NCBI GenBank assembly: GCA_030431615.1
Contig: JAUIID010000008.1
Coordinates: 1 to 50,748, forward strand
DNA from: Alphaproteobacteria bacterium
Lineage (GTDB): Bacteria; Pseudomonadota; Alphaproteobacteria; Geminicoccales; Geminicoccaceae
Length of the DNA: 50,748 bases
Direction: 5' to 3'
In this document: positions 8,706-17,113 of the stretch, in pieces
How the letters are laid out: every line of letters begins with the position of its first letter
How positions within the stretch are numbered: the first letter of the stretch is position 1
The notes under the pieces: generated by a model
The model's database searches: none
Told to the model about the DNA's origin: nothing
The model's input: only the letters and a program-made list of their open reading frames with translations
Program-made: the position numbers and the translations under genes

Positions 8706-10034
8706 ATGGCCAGACTCACCCCGGCACCGGGACCTGCGCGCGATCTCTACGATCTGCTCACCGGCGACGACGAGGCACGGGTCTGCCTCGACATTCCCGA
8801 CGCCGCCTGCCGCGAGCAGCCCGCGAGCTTTTTCCTGCATCTCGCCAGCCTGTCCCTGACCAAGCTCGGCGACGGCCTCGCCGACACCAAGCTCGTGCTG
8901 AGCTGGCTGCTCGCCTCGCTCGGCGCACCAAGCTACATCGTCGGCCTGCTCGTGCCCGTGCGCGAATCGCTCTCGCTCCTGCCGCAGCTGATGGTCGCCG
9001 CCTGGATCCGGGGCCGTGCGGTGCGCAAGTGGTTCTGGGTCGCCGGCAGCCTGGTCGAGGCCACGGCCCTGGCCCTCATGGCGCTGGCAGCACTGCTGCT
9101 CGAGGGCGCCGTGGCCGGCTGGGCCATCCTCGCCCTGCTCGCTCTCTTCAGCATCGGCCGCGGCTTCGCCTCGATCGCGCACAACGATGTGCTCGGCAAG
9201 ACCATCAGCAGGACCCGGCGCGGCACGGTCAGTGGCTGGGCGACCACGGTCGGCAGCATCGGCACGGGCGCCTTCGGGCTCTACATGGTGCTGGCCGGCG
9301 ACACACACGGCGCCGCCTTCTTCGCCGCCGTGCTGGCGCTGGCCGCATCGCTCTGGCTCGTGGCGGCGCTGCTCTACAGCCGGATCGAGGAGGTGCCGGG
9401 TGCGACCGAGGGCGGCAAGAGCGCCGTCGCCTTCATCCGCAGCGAAATCGCACGGCTGGGCCAGGAGCCCGACTTCATGCGCTTCGTTCTGGCCAGGGCC
9501 CTCTTCGTCAGCATCGCCCTGATGCCACCCTTTCTGGTCGTGCTGAGCCAGCGCTCGGCGGATGCCGGGATTGGTGAACTCGGACTCCTCGTCCTCGCCT
9601 CGGGCATCGCCGGCGGGCTGAGCTCGGCCCTTTGGGGCCGCCTCGCCGACCGCTCGAGCCGCAAGGTGATGCGCGCCGCTGCCGCACTCGCCAGCCTCGT
9701 CGCCCTTGCAACGGGCAGCCTCGCATTGGCGGCGCCAGCGGCCCTGGCACTGCCGCTGCTCCTGCCCGCTGCCGTTTTCCTCGTCGCCCTGGCCCATGCC
9801 GGGATGCGGATCGGGCGCAAGACCTACATCGTCGATCTCGCCGGTGCCGGCCGCCGGGCCGGCTACGTGGCGCTCAGCAACACACTGATCGGCCTCGTCC
9901 TGATGACGAGCGGAATGATCGGCGTCTTCGCCGAGATCGCCGGTATCGGTGCCACGCTCCTGTTGCTGGCCGCCCTGGCCTGGCTCGGCGTCATCCTCGC
10001 CGGCGGCCTGCCGGAGGTACAGCAGCCGGGCTAG
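8706..10034 (+). CDS. MFS-type transporter
   Basis: A 442-residue polytopic membrane protein. A soluble N-terminus of about 45 residues precedes roughly 11-12 hydrophobic segments. MFS-like features are an RTRRGTVSGWATTVGSIGTG loop and a second-half loop GRLADRSSRKVMRAAA that resembles the cytoplasmic motif between helices. The substrate cannot be told. It starts 3 nt after the zinc-ribbon gene, so it is the last gene of the XpaC-TelA-SPFH operon. A transporter at the end of this cassette is not something I recognise from other genomes. Confidence 0.75.
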   Translation: MARLTPAPGPARDLYDLLTGDDEARVCLDIPDAACREQPASFFLHLASLSLTKLGDGLADTKLVLSWLLASLGAPSYIVGLLVPVRESLSLLPQLMVAAWIRGRAVRKWFWVAGSLVEATALALMALAALLLEGAVAGWAILALLALFSIGRGFASIAHNDVLGKTISRTRRGTVSGWATTVGSIGTGAFGLYMVLAGDTHGAAFFAAVLALAASLWLVAALLYSRIEEVPGATEGGKSAVAFIRSEIARLGQEPDFMRFVLARALFVSIALMPPFLVVLSQRSADAGIGELGLLVLASGIAGGLSSALWGRLADRSSRKVMRAAAALASLVALATGSLALAAPAALALPLLLPAAVFLVALAHAGMRIGRKTYIVDLAGAGRRAGYVALSNTLIGLVLMTSGMIGVFAEIAGIGATLLLLAALAWLGVILAGGLPEVQQPG

Positions 10035-10066
10035 GCACTTCCTGTAGCCCGGACCCGGATCCCCGA

Positions 10067-10822
10067 TCAGTGGATATGGGACCCGCCATTGACGTCGATC
10101 TCGGTGCCCGTGCAGTAGGCCGAGAGATCGGACGCGAGGAAGAGAGCGCAGCCGGCGACGTCAAGGGCTTCGCCGGCGCGGCCCATCGGGACGGCGGCGA
10201 CAATCGCCGCAAGCCCTTCGGCCGTCAGCTGCCCGGCGGCAATGTCAGTCGCGACGTAGCCCGGGCAGATGGCGTTGACGCGCACCTGGCCCGGGGCCAG
10301 CTCGCGCGCCATGGCCTTGGTGAGGCCGAGGATGCCGGCCTTGGCTGCCGCGTAGTGGGGGCCGCCGAAGATACCGCCACCACGTTGGCCGGCGACCGAG
10401 GCGATGTTGACGATGCTGCCGGCCCCCCGGGCGCGCATGCCCGGGATCACGGCCTGGCTCATGTAGAGCGTGCCGCGCAGGTTTACGTCGAGCACGGCTT
10501 CGTAGTGGGCCGGCGTGATCTCCATGATCTTCAGGGGCTGGGTGATGCCGGCATTGTTGACGAGGATGTCGATGCGGCCCCAGCGCCCGGCCAGCTCGGT
10601 CGCCACCGCCTCGCAGGCAGCCTTGTCGGTGACGTCGCAGGCATGGCCGACATGGGCATCGCCGATATCCCGGGCAGCAGCGGCCGCCGCATCGGCATCG
10701 AGATCGAGGAGGGCCACGGTGGCACCGTGCGCGGCGAAAAGCCGGGCGGTGGCCTTCCCCAGCCCGCGCGGCGAGGCGGCGCCGGTGACGATGGCGGTCC
10801 GGCCGTGCAGCAGTCCTTGCAT
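10067..10822 (-). CDS. SDR family oxidoreductase
   Basis: A 251-residue classical short-chain dehydrogenase. The nucleotide-binding motif TGAASPRGLGKA lies at about 12-23, NNAG at about 88-91, and the catalytic Ser-Tyr-Lys within NIASVAGQ...HYAAAKAG (Tyr about 157). The C-terminus DVNGGSHIH is typical. The ATG at 10822 is chosen since it begins MQGLLHGRTAIVTG, while the longer open frame upstream lies inside the transketolase gene. It is the last gene of a three-gene operon with split transketolase, so it probably oxidises a polyol or reduces a keto-sugar. Confidence 0.9.
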   Translation of the reverse strand: MQGLLHGRTAIVTGAASPRGLGKATARLFAAHGATVALLDLDADAAAAAARDIGDAHVGHACDVTDKAACEAVATELAGRWGRIDILVNNAGITQPLKIMEITPAHYEAVLDVNLRGTLYMSQAVIPGMRARGAGSIVNIASVAGQRGGGIFGGPHYAAAKAGILGLTKAMARELAPGQVRVNAICPGYVATDIAAGQLTAEGLAAIVAAVPMGRAGEALDVAGCALFLASDLSAYCTGTEIDVNGGSHIH

Positions 10823-10836
10823 GGTCGTCTTTTCCT

Positions 10837-11871
10837 TCAAAGCCAGGAGCGGATGCGTGCCGCGACCCGGTCCGTGGAGATCCCGTACATGTCGTGCAGG
10901 GTCGGCAGGGCGCCAGCCTCGAGGAAGGCGTCCGGCAGGCCGATCATGCGGAAGGCCGGCGTGACGCCCGCCGTCAGGAGCGTCGTTGCCACCGCCTCGC
11001 CAAGGCCGCCGACCACCGTGTGGTTCTCGGCAGTGACGACGAGCCGGCCGGCCTTGCCAGCTTCCTCGGTGATCGTCGCCCGATCCAGGGGCTTGATGGT
11101 CGGAACATGCAGGACGGCGACATCGATCCCGTCCTTGGCCAGCGCTTCGGCCGCATCCAGCGCCCGCATGGTCATGAGGCCGGTGGCGATGACGAGCACG
11201 TCCCGGCCCTCCCGGATCAGCTGTGCCTTGCCGAGCTCGAAGCGGTAGTCGGGCTTGTGGCGGGTCAGCACCACGGGCACGCGCCCGCGCAGCAGGCGGC
11301 AATAGACCGGCCCGTCATGGGCGGCGATCGCCGGCACCATTTGCGCAATGTCGACCGCGTCGCAGGGATCGACGATGGTCAGGTTGGGCAGGCCCCGGAA
11401 GATGGCGAGATCCTCCGTCGCCTGATGGCTCGGCCCGTAGCCGGTGGTGAGCCCGGGCAGCGCGCAGACGATCCTGACTGGCAGGTTCTCCTCGGCGATC
11501 GCCATGGCGATGAAGTCGTAGGCCCGGCGCGCGGCGAACACGGCATAGGTGGTGGCGAACGGCATGAAGCCCTCGCGCGCCAGCCCGGCCGCGGCCGACA
11601 TCAGCACCGCCTCGGCCATGCCCATCTGGTAGAACCGGTCGGGCATGGCCTCGGCGAAGACGTGGAGGTCGGTGTACTTGCCGAGATCGGCCGTGAGGCC
11701 GAGCACGCGCTCGTCCCGCCTCGCGAGTTCCACCAGCGCGTGCCCGAAAGGGGCCTGGACGGTGTCGTAGCCCTCGGCGGCGAGGGACGCGATCATGGCG
11801 GAGGTCGTGGAGCGCTGGCCCACCTGGACCTGCCGCGCCTTGTACTTGCGGGCCATGGAGGCGCTGGTCAT
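10837..11871 (-). CDS. Transketolase, C-terminal (Pyr/C) subunit
   Basis: Encodes 344 residues covering the pyrimidine-binding and C-terminal domains of a split transketolase. The Pyr domain has the motif FYQMGMAEAVLMSAAAGLAR and AFAARRAYDFIAMAI-type helices; the C domain has DVLVIATGLMTMRALDAAE and VVTAENHTVVGGLGEAV. The ATG at 11871 overlaps the stop of the N-terminal subunit (ATGA), a sign of coupled translation. The two products together make the ThDP enzyme that transfers two-carbon units. Split transketolases of this kind often serve dedicated sugar or sulfosugar pathways; the substrate is not evident here. Confidence 0.92.
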   Translation of the reverse strand: MTSASMARKYKARQVQVGQRSTTSAMIASLAAEGYDTVQAPFGHALVELARRDERVLGLTADLGKYTDLHVFAEAMPDRFYQMGMAEAVLMSAAAGLAREGFMPFATTYAVFAARRAYDFIAMAIAEENLPVRIVCALPGLTTGYGPSHQATEDLAIFRGLPNLTIVDPCDAVDIAQMVPAIAAHDGPVYCRLLRGRVPVVLTRHKPDYRFELGKAQLIREGRDVLVIATGLMTMRALDAAEALAKDGIDVAVLHVPTIKPLDRATITEEAGKAGRLVVTAENHTVVGGLGEAVATTLLTAGVTPAFRMIGLPDAFLEAGALPTLHDMYGISTDRVAARIRSWL

Positions 11872-12722
11872 TGCGGCCGCCCCTCCTCCAGGACGCCGAG
11901 CGCCTTGCCCCATTCCTCGGGCTCGACCCGGACGAAATGCGCGATCTCGCGCTGCTCGAGGAACGGCACGCCCTTGCACATCCGGGTGTCGAAGACGATG
12001 ACGCGCGGCACGGGCCCGGCGACCGCGCGGGCCGCATCGAAGGCGGCGACGACGGCTTTGAGGTCATTGCCGTCGACGCGCTGGCAATGCCAGCCAAAGG
12101 CCCGCCACTTCGCCTCGAGCGGCTCGGCGGACAGCATTGCCGTCGATCTGCCGTCGGCCTGCTGGTTGTTGAAGTCGACGAGGCAGATCAGGTTGCCGAG
12201 CCCGTGGTGGGCGGCGACCATGGCCGCTTCCCAGGTCGAGCCCTCGCCGAGCTCGCCATCCGACATCAGGTTGTAGACGAAGGCCCCTGCCCCCTTGCGC
12301 CGGAGGCCCATGGCCATGCCGAGGGCGATGCCCAGCCCCTGGCCGAGCGAGCCGCCGGTGATCTCCATGCCGGGCGTATAGGAGGCCATGCCGGACATGG
12401 GCATGCGGCTGTCGTCCATGCCGTAGGTCGCAAGCTCCTCCTCGGGCAGGATGCCGGCCTCCATCAGCGTTGCGTAGAGGGCGATGGCATAGTGACCGAC
12501 CGAGAGCAGGAAGCGGTCGCGCCCCTCCCATTCGGGGTCATCGGCGCGATAGTCGAGGGCGTGGAAATACGCTGCCGCGAGGACGTCGGCGATGCCGAGG
12601 GCCTGGCCGATATAGCCCTGCCCCTGCACCTCGCCCATGAGCAGCGCCTTTCTGCGGATGTTCCAGGCGCGCTGCTCCAGCGAGACGTTGGATCTCGCAC
12701 GCGCCCGAGGCCCTTCGGTCAT
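11868..12722 (-). CDS. Transketolase, N-terminal (ThDP-binding) subunit
   Basis: Encodes 284 residues. The ThDP/Mg2+ motif is MSDGELGEGSTWEAA followed by VDFNNQQADG (about 155-185). GHYAIALYATLMEAG and GSLGQGLGIALGMA are typical transketolase blocks. A strong GGGAGGG lies just before the ATG. It is the first gene of the transketolase-SDR operon; the TetR gene lies 77 nt upstream on the same strand, so either read-through or a promoter in that gap drives it. Confidence 0.92.
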   Translation of the reverse strand: MTEGPRARARSNVSLEQRAWNIRRKALLMGEVQGQGYIGQALGIADVLAAAYFHALDYRADDPEWEGRDRFLLSVGHYAIALYATLMEAGILPEEELATYGMDDSRMPMSGMASYTPGMEITGGSLGQGLGIALGMAMGLRRKGAGAFVYNLMSDGELGEGSTWEAAMVAAHHGLGNLICLVDFNNQQADGRSTAMLSAEPLEAKWRAFGWHCQRVDGNDLKAVVAAFDAARAVAGPVPRVIVFDTRMCKGVPFLEQREIAHFVRVEPEEWGKALGVLEEGRPQ

Positions 12723-12799
12723 CCTGCCCTCCCCGTCGGTTCACAAACCGAAAAAGCCGACGTTCCTGCTCGACATCTCCCTTATACAGGGTCCGGCAG

Positions 12800-13399
12800 C
12801 TAGGTTGATCGACTCCCGCTCAGGTCCCACTCGAAGGCGGCTTCAATCATGGCCTCGAGCTCGGCACCGACGGCCTCGAGCGGCGTGGCGTCACGATTGG
12901 CCCGGGCGATGATCAGGGCACCCTCGATGGCGGCGACCGCGAGCAACGCCAGCGGAGCCGTCCGGTGCGGGGCCAGTCCAGCCCGGGCAAAGGCGTCGCG
13001 CATCAGCTCCTGCCAGCCCTCAATCGTGGCCCGGCAGAGCTCGGCCAGCTCCGGGACATTGCCGGCCGCATCGAGGATGACGGGTGCTACCGGGCAACCG
13101 AAGGTGAAATCAGTCTCGCGCATCAGATGCGCGGCACCCTCGGCATAGGCGCGCACCGCGGCGGCCGGCCTCTCCATAGTATCGAGCAGATGGCGCAGCT
13201 CCCCGGTCGCCAGCTCGGCGGCGGCACGGGTCGCCTCGATGACCAGCTGGTCCTTGCCACCCGGGAAATGGAAGTAGAGCGAGCCGCGCGGTGCGGCGCT
13301 GGCGCTCAGGATGTCGCTGAGCGAAGTGCCGTAATAGCCCCGGTGCTGCAGCAGGGTCGCCGTCTTCTCCAGCATTCGGGTGCGCGTGTCCTGGGTCAT
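12800..13399 (-). CDS. TetR family regulator, LmrA/YxaF type
   Basis: A 199-residue repressor. The N-terminal helix-turn-helix (RMLEKTATLLQHRGYYGTSL...APRGSLYFHFPGGKDQLV) and the C-terminal pattern TFGCPVAPVILDA fit the LmrA/YxaF subgroup, whose Bacillus members bind boxes containing TAGA-N2-GGTCTA and answer to drugs or flavonoids. ATG 13399 is used; GTG 13405 is in frame just before it. It is divergent from the methyltransferase gene, with two matching half-palindromic boxes between them, so it probably represses that gene and itself. Confidence 0.9.
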   Translation of the reverse strand: MTQDTRTRMLEKTATLLQHRGYYGTSLSDILSASAAPRGSLYFHFPGGKDQLVIEATRAAAELATGELRHLLDTMERPAAAVRAYAEGAAHLMRETDFTFGCPVAPVILDAAGNVPELAELCRATIEGWQELMRDAFARAGLAPHRTAPLALLAVAAIEGALIIARANRDATPLEAVGAELEAMIEAAFEWDLSGSRST

Positions 13400-13417
13400 G
13401 GACACGGGCTAGCAGGG

Positions 13418-13448
13418 TTGCTCGACTATGACGACTGGTCTATATAAT
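13418..13448 (+). promoter_or_regulatory. Putative promoter of methyltransferase gene
   Basis: TTGCTC at 13418-13423 and a perfect TATAAT at 13443-13448, with a 19-bp spacer. The spacer is longer than ideal. The -10 lies between the two operator-like boxes, so a bound repressor would block it. Confidence 0.45.
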
Positions 13449-13463
13449 ATGACGATTGGTCTA
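13427..13463. promoter_or_regulatory. Two 16-bp TetR operator-like boxes, 21 bp apart
   Basis: TATGACGACTGGTCTA (13427-13442) and TATGACGATTGGTCTA (13448-13463) differ at one base and are exactly 21 bp apart, so both face the same side of the helix. The core GACTGGTC is a near palindrome and contains the GGTCTA half-site known for LmrA/QdoR boxes. They sit between the TetR-like and methyltransferase genes. Confidence 0.65.
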
Positions 13464-13500
13464 CATGATGCACCAACCGGCAACGAAGGGGAGCAGAAGC

Positions 13501-14301
13501 ATGGCGGACCAGGCGACGGGCCAGGTGACCGCGAGCGCCGCCGACATCTACGAGAGCTTCTTCCTGCCGGCGCTCTTCGCGCAATGGGCGCCGCAGGCGG
13601 CCGATGCGGCGGGGATCGGGGCAGGCCAGGCGGTTCTCGACGTCGCCTGCGGCACTGGTGTTCTTGCACTCGAGGCGGCGCGACGGGTGGCGCCGGGCGG
13701 GACGGTCGCCGGTCTCGATCGCAATCCCGGCATGCTGGGGGTTGCTCGTCGCAAGGCGCCGGCGATCGACTGGCGCGAGGGTCTGGCCGAGGATCTGCCC
13801 TTCGCCGATGCGTCCTTCGATGCGGTCGTCTGCCAGTTCGGGCTGATGTTCTTTGCGGACCGGGTGCAGGCACTCCACGAGATGTGGCGGGTGCTCCGGC
13901 CGGGCGGCCGCCTTGCGGTGCTCACCTTCGCGGCGGCAGAGCGGTCGCCCGGCTATGCGGCGATGATCCAGCTGCTCGACCGGCTCTTCGGCAGTGCCAT
14001 TGCGGCCGAGCTGCGCGGCCCCTTCGTGCTCGGTGACCGACGAGCGCTCGGCGCCCCATTTGCTGCTGCCGGAATCGCGAACGTCGTCATCGCCGAAATC
14101 GCGGGCGAGGCGGTGTTCCGGACGATCGAGGCCTGGGTCGAGACCGAGATCAAGGGCTGGACGTTGGCCGACCGGATCGACGACACACAGTACGAGACGC
14201 TGCTGCGGGCTGCAGCGAGCGAGCTCGGCCGCTTCGCCCGGGCCGACGGTCGGGTCAGCTTCGCCATACCGGCGCTGATCGCCACTGCGACGAAAAGCTG
14301 A
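13501..14301 (+). CDS. Class I SAM-dependent methyltransferase
   Basis: A 266-residue enzyme of the Methyltransf_11/UbiE-like type. The SAM motif is VLDVACGTGVLALEAARRV (about 45-63), followed by VAGLDRNPGML and the DAVVCQFGLMFFAD post-motif. The C-terminal half probably binds the substrate, which is unknown. ATG 13501 is chosen because GGGGAG lies 7 nt before it; the open frame extends upstream without a better start. It is probably controlled by the divergent TetR gene. It ends in convergence with the MscS gene. Confidence 0.88.
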   Translation: MADQATGQVTASAADIYESFFLPALFAQWAPQAADAAGIGAGQAVLDVACGTGVLALEAARRVAPGGTVAGLDRNPGMLGVARRKAPAIDWREGLAEDLPFADASFDAVVCQFGLMFFADRVQALHEMWRVLRPGGRLAVLTFAAAERSPGYAAMIQLLDRLFGSAIAAELRGPFVLGDRRALGAPFAAAGIANVVIAEIAGEAVFRTIEAWVETEIKGWTLADRIDDTQYETLLRAAASELGRFARADGRVSFAIPALIATATKS

Positions 14302-14311
14302 GCCGGCTCAG
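14298..14311. repeat. Perfect 14-bp palindrome spanning two convergent stop codons
   Basis: CTGAGCCGGCTCAG contains the TGA of the methyltransferase gene and, on the other strand, the TGA of the MscS gene. It is too short and loopless for a normal terminator. Confidence 0.5.
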
Positions 14312-16137
14312 GGCGAAGATCGCTGGGCCGAGCCTTCCGGGGGAAAGGGCAGCGTGTCCTGCAGCTCGCCGGCCGTGCCGCTCTCCATGAACGGAAAGGG
14401 CAGCGTGCCCGATTTGCGCCAGGCTGCCACCTTGGCCTCGGCGGCCTCGCGGCCGGCCAGGTCGTCCGGCGGATCGCGGCGCAGATAGACGGTCTGCGAC
14501 GGGAAGGCGACGCTCGAGCCGTTGCGGGCGACGATGTCCATCAGGCGGAGCATGAGGTCCTCGCGAATCGCGAGGTAGCTGTTGTAGTCGCTGGCCCGGA
14601 CATAGGCGAAGATCTCGATGTCGAGCGAGCTGGCGCCGAACTCGACGAACCGGGCGCGGGCCTGCTCCGGCGCCACCTCGGGGTGTGCGATCAGCAGGGT
14701 CCGGATGTCGGCGACGATGGCGCGAAGCTGGTCCGGGGTGGTCTCGTAGCGCACGCCGAGCGTGGTATGCAGCAGGATCCGGTCACGCTGGGCGAAGTTC
14801 TCGATATGCATGCCGGCGAGGTCACTGTTCGGGACGGTGACCACGGTGCGTTCGAGCGAGCGGATACGGCTCGAGCGCAGACCGATCGATTCGAGGGTGC
14901 CGAGACGATCACCAAAACGGCAGAACTCGCCGATCCTGACCGGCCGGTCGGCGATCAGCGAGGCGCCGCCCAGGAGGTTCTGCAGCGTACCCTGGGCCGC
15001 CAGGGCCACGGCGATGCCACCGACCCCGAGGCCCGTGACGATGCCGCTGACCGGCACGCCTAGGCGGTCCAGGGCATGGACCAGGATGCCGAGCGCCACG
15101 ACGAGGCCGAGAATGCGAAAGACCAGCCGCGCCGCCTGGGCGTCGCCCGGCCGCCGGTCGAGACGGGCGAGACCGATGAACAGGTCGGCGGCGAGCCGGA
15201 TCATGGCGAAGCCGAGGAGAATGGCGCCGAGGGTGAAGAGGGCGACCCAGAAGATCTCGAGGATGGCCAGCACCGGCCCGGTCAGCCGGAGCTCGTCGGC
15301 GACGGCGAAGCGGAGGCCGGCGGCGATCGGCATGAGCAGGAGGGGCAGGACGAAGCCGAAGACCCGGTTGCGCGACGTGCTTCCGCGTTGCCCGGCGCCA
15401 CGGCGGACGAGCACGATCGCCATGGCGGCAATGCCGAGGCCGGCAAGATGCAGGACAAGGGTGGCCGCGATCTTCCACAAGGGGATGTCGAGGATGCGCT
15501 GGCGCGACCAGTCCGGCGTGACCACCCCTTCCCGCTCCCCGAGCAGCCGGGTGAGCCAGGGCCCGACGCCGTCGCGCAGGACGACATAGGGATCGAACTG
15601 CAGCGCCCCCTGGCGGCGCGGCAGGCCGGCAATCAGGGGGTAGAGCTGAGCGGCGATGGCCGGGGTGTCGGGACCGAAGCGGAAGCGGGGCAGCCCGTCG
15701 TCGATCACCGAATCGAGGATGGTGAGGCCGGTGTCGGGCACCATCCAGCGCTGCAACTCGGTGCGGCGGACGCTGGCGAGGTCCGGGATCTCGTCGAGGG
15801 GCGGCAGATCGACCCTCCCCAAAATGACATAGAGGCGAAGGACGGTCTCGACGGCGAGCGGCGTCTGGAGATCCGGCGGCACCTGGTCGAGATCGATGAG
15901 GGCGAGGGCGCGCTGGCCGAGCAGCGAGCCCAGGTTGTGCGCGTCGCTTTCCGCGCGGAGGCGAAAGCCCCGCTCCACCTCGCCGAAGAGCGAGGCGATG
16001 GTGGCGCGCGGGCTGTCGGTGGCGGGCGGGCTGAAGTCCATCGTCGGCCGCGAATCGCGTGCGAGGACGGGCGCCGCCAGGGCGAAAAGAAGCGTCAGGA
16101 GCAGAAGTTGCGTCAGGCGGCGTGCGGCCGGGGTCAT
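14308..16137 (-). CDS. Large mechanosensitive channel, MscS family
   Basis: A 609-residue protein. A signal peptide (TPAARRLTQLLLLTLLFALA) leads a periplasmic region of about 200 residues, then about five transmembrane helices. The MscS core is at about 390-560: pore helix GLGVGGIAVALAAQGTLQNL, then DRLGTLESIGLRSSRIRSLE and VVTVPNSDL. ATG 16137 is chosen because it begins the signal peptide; an upstream in-frame start at 16182 would overlap the neighbouring gene. Family members release osmolytes on hypo-osmotic shock. The N-terminal periplasmic domain makes it an MscK/YbdG-like large variant. Confidence 0.88.
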   Translation of the reverse strand: MTPAARRLTQLLLLTLLFALAAPVLARDSRPTMDFSPPATDSPRATIASLFGEVERGFRLRAESDAHNLGSLLGQRALALIDLDQVPPDLQTPLAVETVLRLYVILGRVDLPPLDEIPDLASVRRTELQRWMVPDTGLTILDSVIDDGLPRFRFGPDTPAIAAQLYPLIAGLPRRQGALQFDPYVVLRDGVGPWLTRLLGEREGVVTPDWSRQRILDIPLWKIAATLVLHLAGLGIAAMAIVLVRRGAGQRGSTSRNRVFGFVLPLLLMPIAAGLRFAVADELRLTGPVLAILEIFWVALFTLGAILLGFAMIRLAADLFIGLARLDRRPGDAQAARLVFRILGLVVALGILVHALDRLGVPVSGIVTGLGVGGIAVALAAQGTLQNLLGGASLIADRPVRIGEFCRFGDRLGTLESIGLRSSRIRSLERTVVTVPNSDLAGMHIENFAQRDRILLHTTLGVRYETTPDQLRAIVADIRTLLIAHPEVAPEQARARFVEFGASSLDIEIFAYVRASDYNSYLAIREDLMLRLMDIVARNGSSVAFPSQTVYLRRDPPDDLAGREAAEAKVAAWRKSGTLPFPFMESGTAGELQDTLPFPPEGSAQRSSP

Positions 16138-16162
16138 GTCCCGCAGGCTCCGTCGCCCCGGC

Positions 16163-16471
16163 TCAGAGCCCGCCGAGGCCACGCTGCCGTGGCCGGCAGG
16201 CGAGCACGAGCAGACCGCCCGGCACGGCGAGGCTGAGCCAGGCGGGTGCCGCCAGCACGAACTGGACCGGCGCCCAGACCATGGAGCCCAGGTTCTTCTC
16301 GATCAGCGACTGGAAACCGACGAGGCTGTTGCCGTTGGTGGCGAACCACATCGAGCCGATCGAGATCGGCTGATAGGCGTCGCTCGCCCAGAGCGAGAAG
16401 AGCTGGGCGACAAGGGCGGCGCCGGCGAAAATCAGGAGCCCGAGTCCCACCACATAACCTACTCGCCGCAT
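16163..16471 (-). CDS. Small two-TM membrane protein (102 aa)
   Basis: A hydrophobic segment at residues 4-26 (VGYVVGLGLLIFAGAALVAQ), a loop of about 40 residues (YQPISIGSMWFATNGNSLVG), and a second segment at 72-91 with a short basic tail. The loop pattern resembles small proteins found beside channels, but I cannot name a family. It lies 25 nt upstream of the MscS gene on the same strand and is probably co-transcribed. Confidence 0.7.
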   Translation of the reverse strand: MRRVGYVVGLGLLIFAGAALVAQLFSLWASDAYQPISIGSMWFATNGNSLVGFQSLIEKNLGSMVWAPVQFVLAAPAWLSLAVPGGLLVLACRPRQRGLGGL

Positions 16472-16558
16472 CGCTCGTTTCCCGTCCTTGCCCGATGCTC
16501 AAACGCCCGTCCCCCGTGTTGCACAGCCGAAGGCGTCTGGCTATGGTCCGGCCCGTCC

Positions 16559-16646
16559 GGAGGGATGGCCGAGTGGTTTAAGGCGCACGCCTGGAAAGCG
16601 TGTTGGGGGCAACTCCTCACGGGTTCGAATCCCGTTCCCTCCGCCA
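16559..16646 (+). tRNA. tRNA-Ser (anticodon GGA)
   Basis: An 88-nt cloverleaf with long variable arm. Acceptor GGAGGGA (16559-16565) pairs with TCCCTCC (16636-16642). The anticodon GGA is at 16593-16595, the T-loop GGTTCGAATCC is present, discriminator G is at 16643 and the encoded CCA at 16644-16646. The long variable arm and GGA anticodon give serine (UCC/UCU codons). Confidence 0.97.
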
Positions 16647-17113
16647 TCCTGGAAGACTCTGCCGTTTTGCATCAAGCGCCTGATCCAGGCCAATATGTGC
16701 CCATCGCCTGAGGCTCGGGCAACCATACGCGCCGGCCGGCCCGGCAAGGCCGATCGGCAGCTCCATCGTCTGGCATGCCTGGCCCCGATCGCCACACCTG
16801 ATCGCTTGTTGGCGGCGTGGCGCCCTGACCAGACAGTGTCCACAAGGAACTGGCCTCGGCAGTCGGCCGGCCGTCCAGCTCGCGAGCCAGTCGCGACCGG
16901 TCCAGTGGCAGGACCGGTTACGGTGGTCTGCCTGCAAGATCCGGTTGGGTGATGCCAATGATCGGACGCTGCTCTTGGGCTGATGCAGGCCGCATTCGGG
17001 TGCGGCAGTTGGCATGACTGTCCTGAACCGTTATTAATCTTGTGCGTGACCATACCGGCATACGCAGGGGCTGGCGTGGCGCGCGACCGGGAGGATGGCA
17101 GAGAGCGCGGTTC
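16647..17113. other. Intergenic region after tRNA-Ser
   Basis: There is no credible gene in these 467 nt and no integrase or attL-like repeat of the tRNA 3' end that I can see. It holds an 8-bp stem hairpin, ACCGGTCC...GGACCGGT (16896-16918), not followed by a T-run, and a promoter-like pair listed separately. Confidence 0.5.
17009..17037 (+). promoter_or_regulatory. Putative sigma70-type promoter of redox operon
   Basis: TTGGCA (17009-17014) and TATTAA (17032-17037) with a 17-bp spacer. Five of six bases match at -35. It lies about 77 nt upstream of the first gene of the cytochrome/dehydrogenase cluster. Confidence 0.4.

Noticed and set aside
7107-9797. 896-codon minus-strand open frame opposite the SPFH, zinc-ribbon and MFS genes
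   Set aside because: Low-complexity composition typical of antisense shadow frames; no motif or start signal.
16896-16918. Hairpin ACCGGTCC...GGACCGGT as a terminator of tRNA-Ser
   Set aside because: It lies 250 nt beyond the tRNA and lacks a T-run; it may be an operator or chance.
16559-17113. Genomic island attachment site at tRNA-Ser
   Set aside because: No integrase gene and no repeat of the tRNA 3' end were found downstream in the window.
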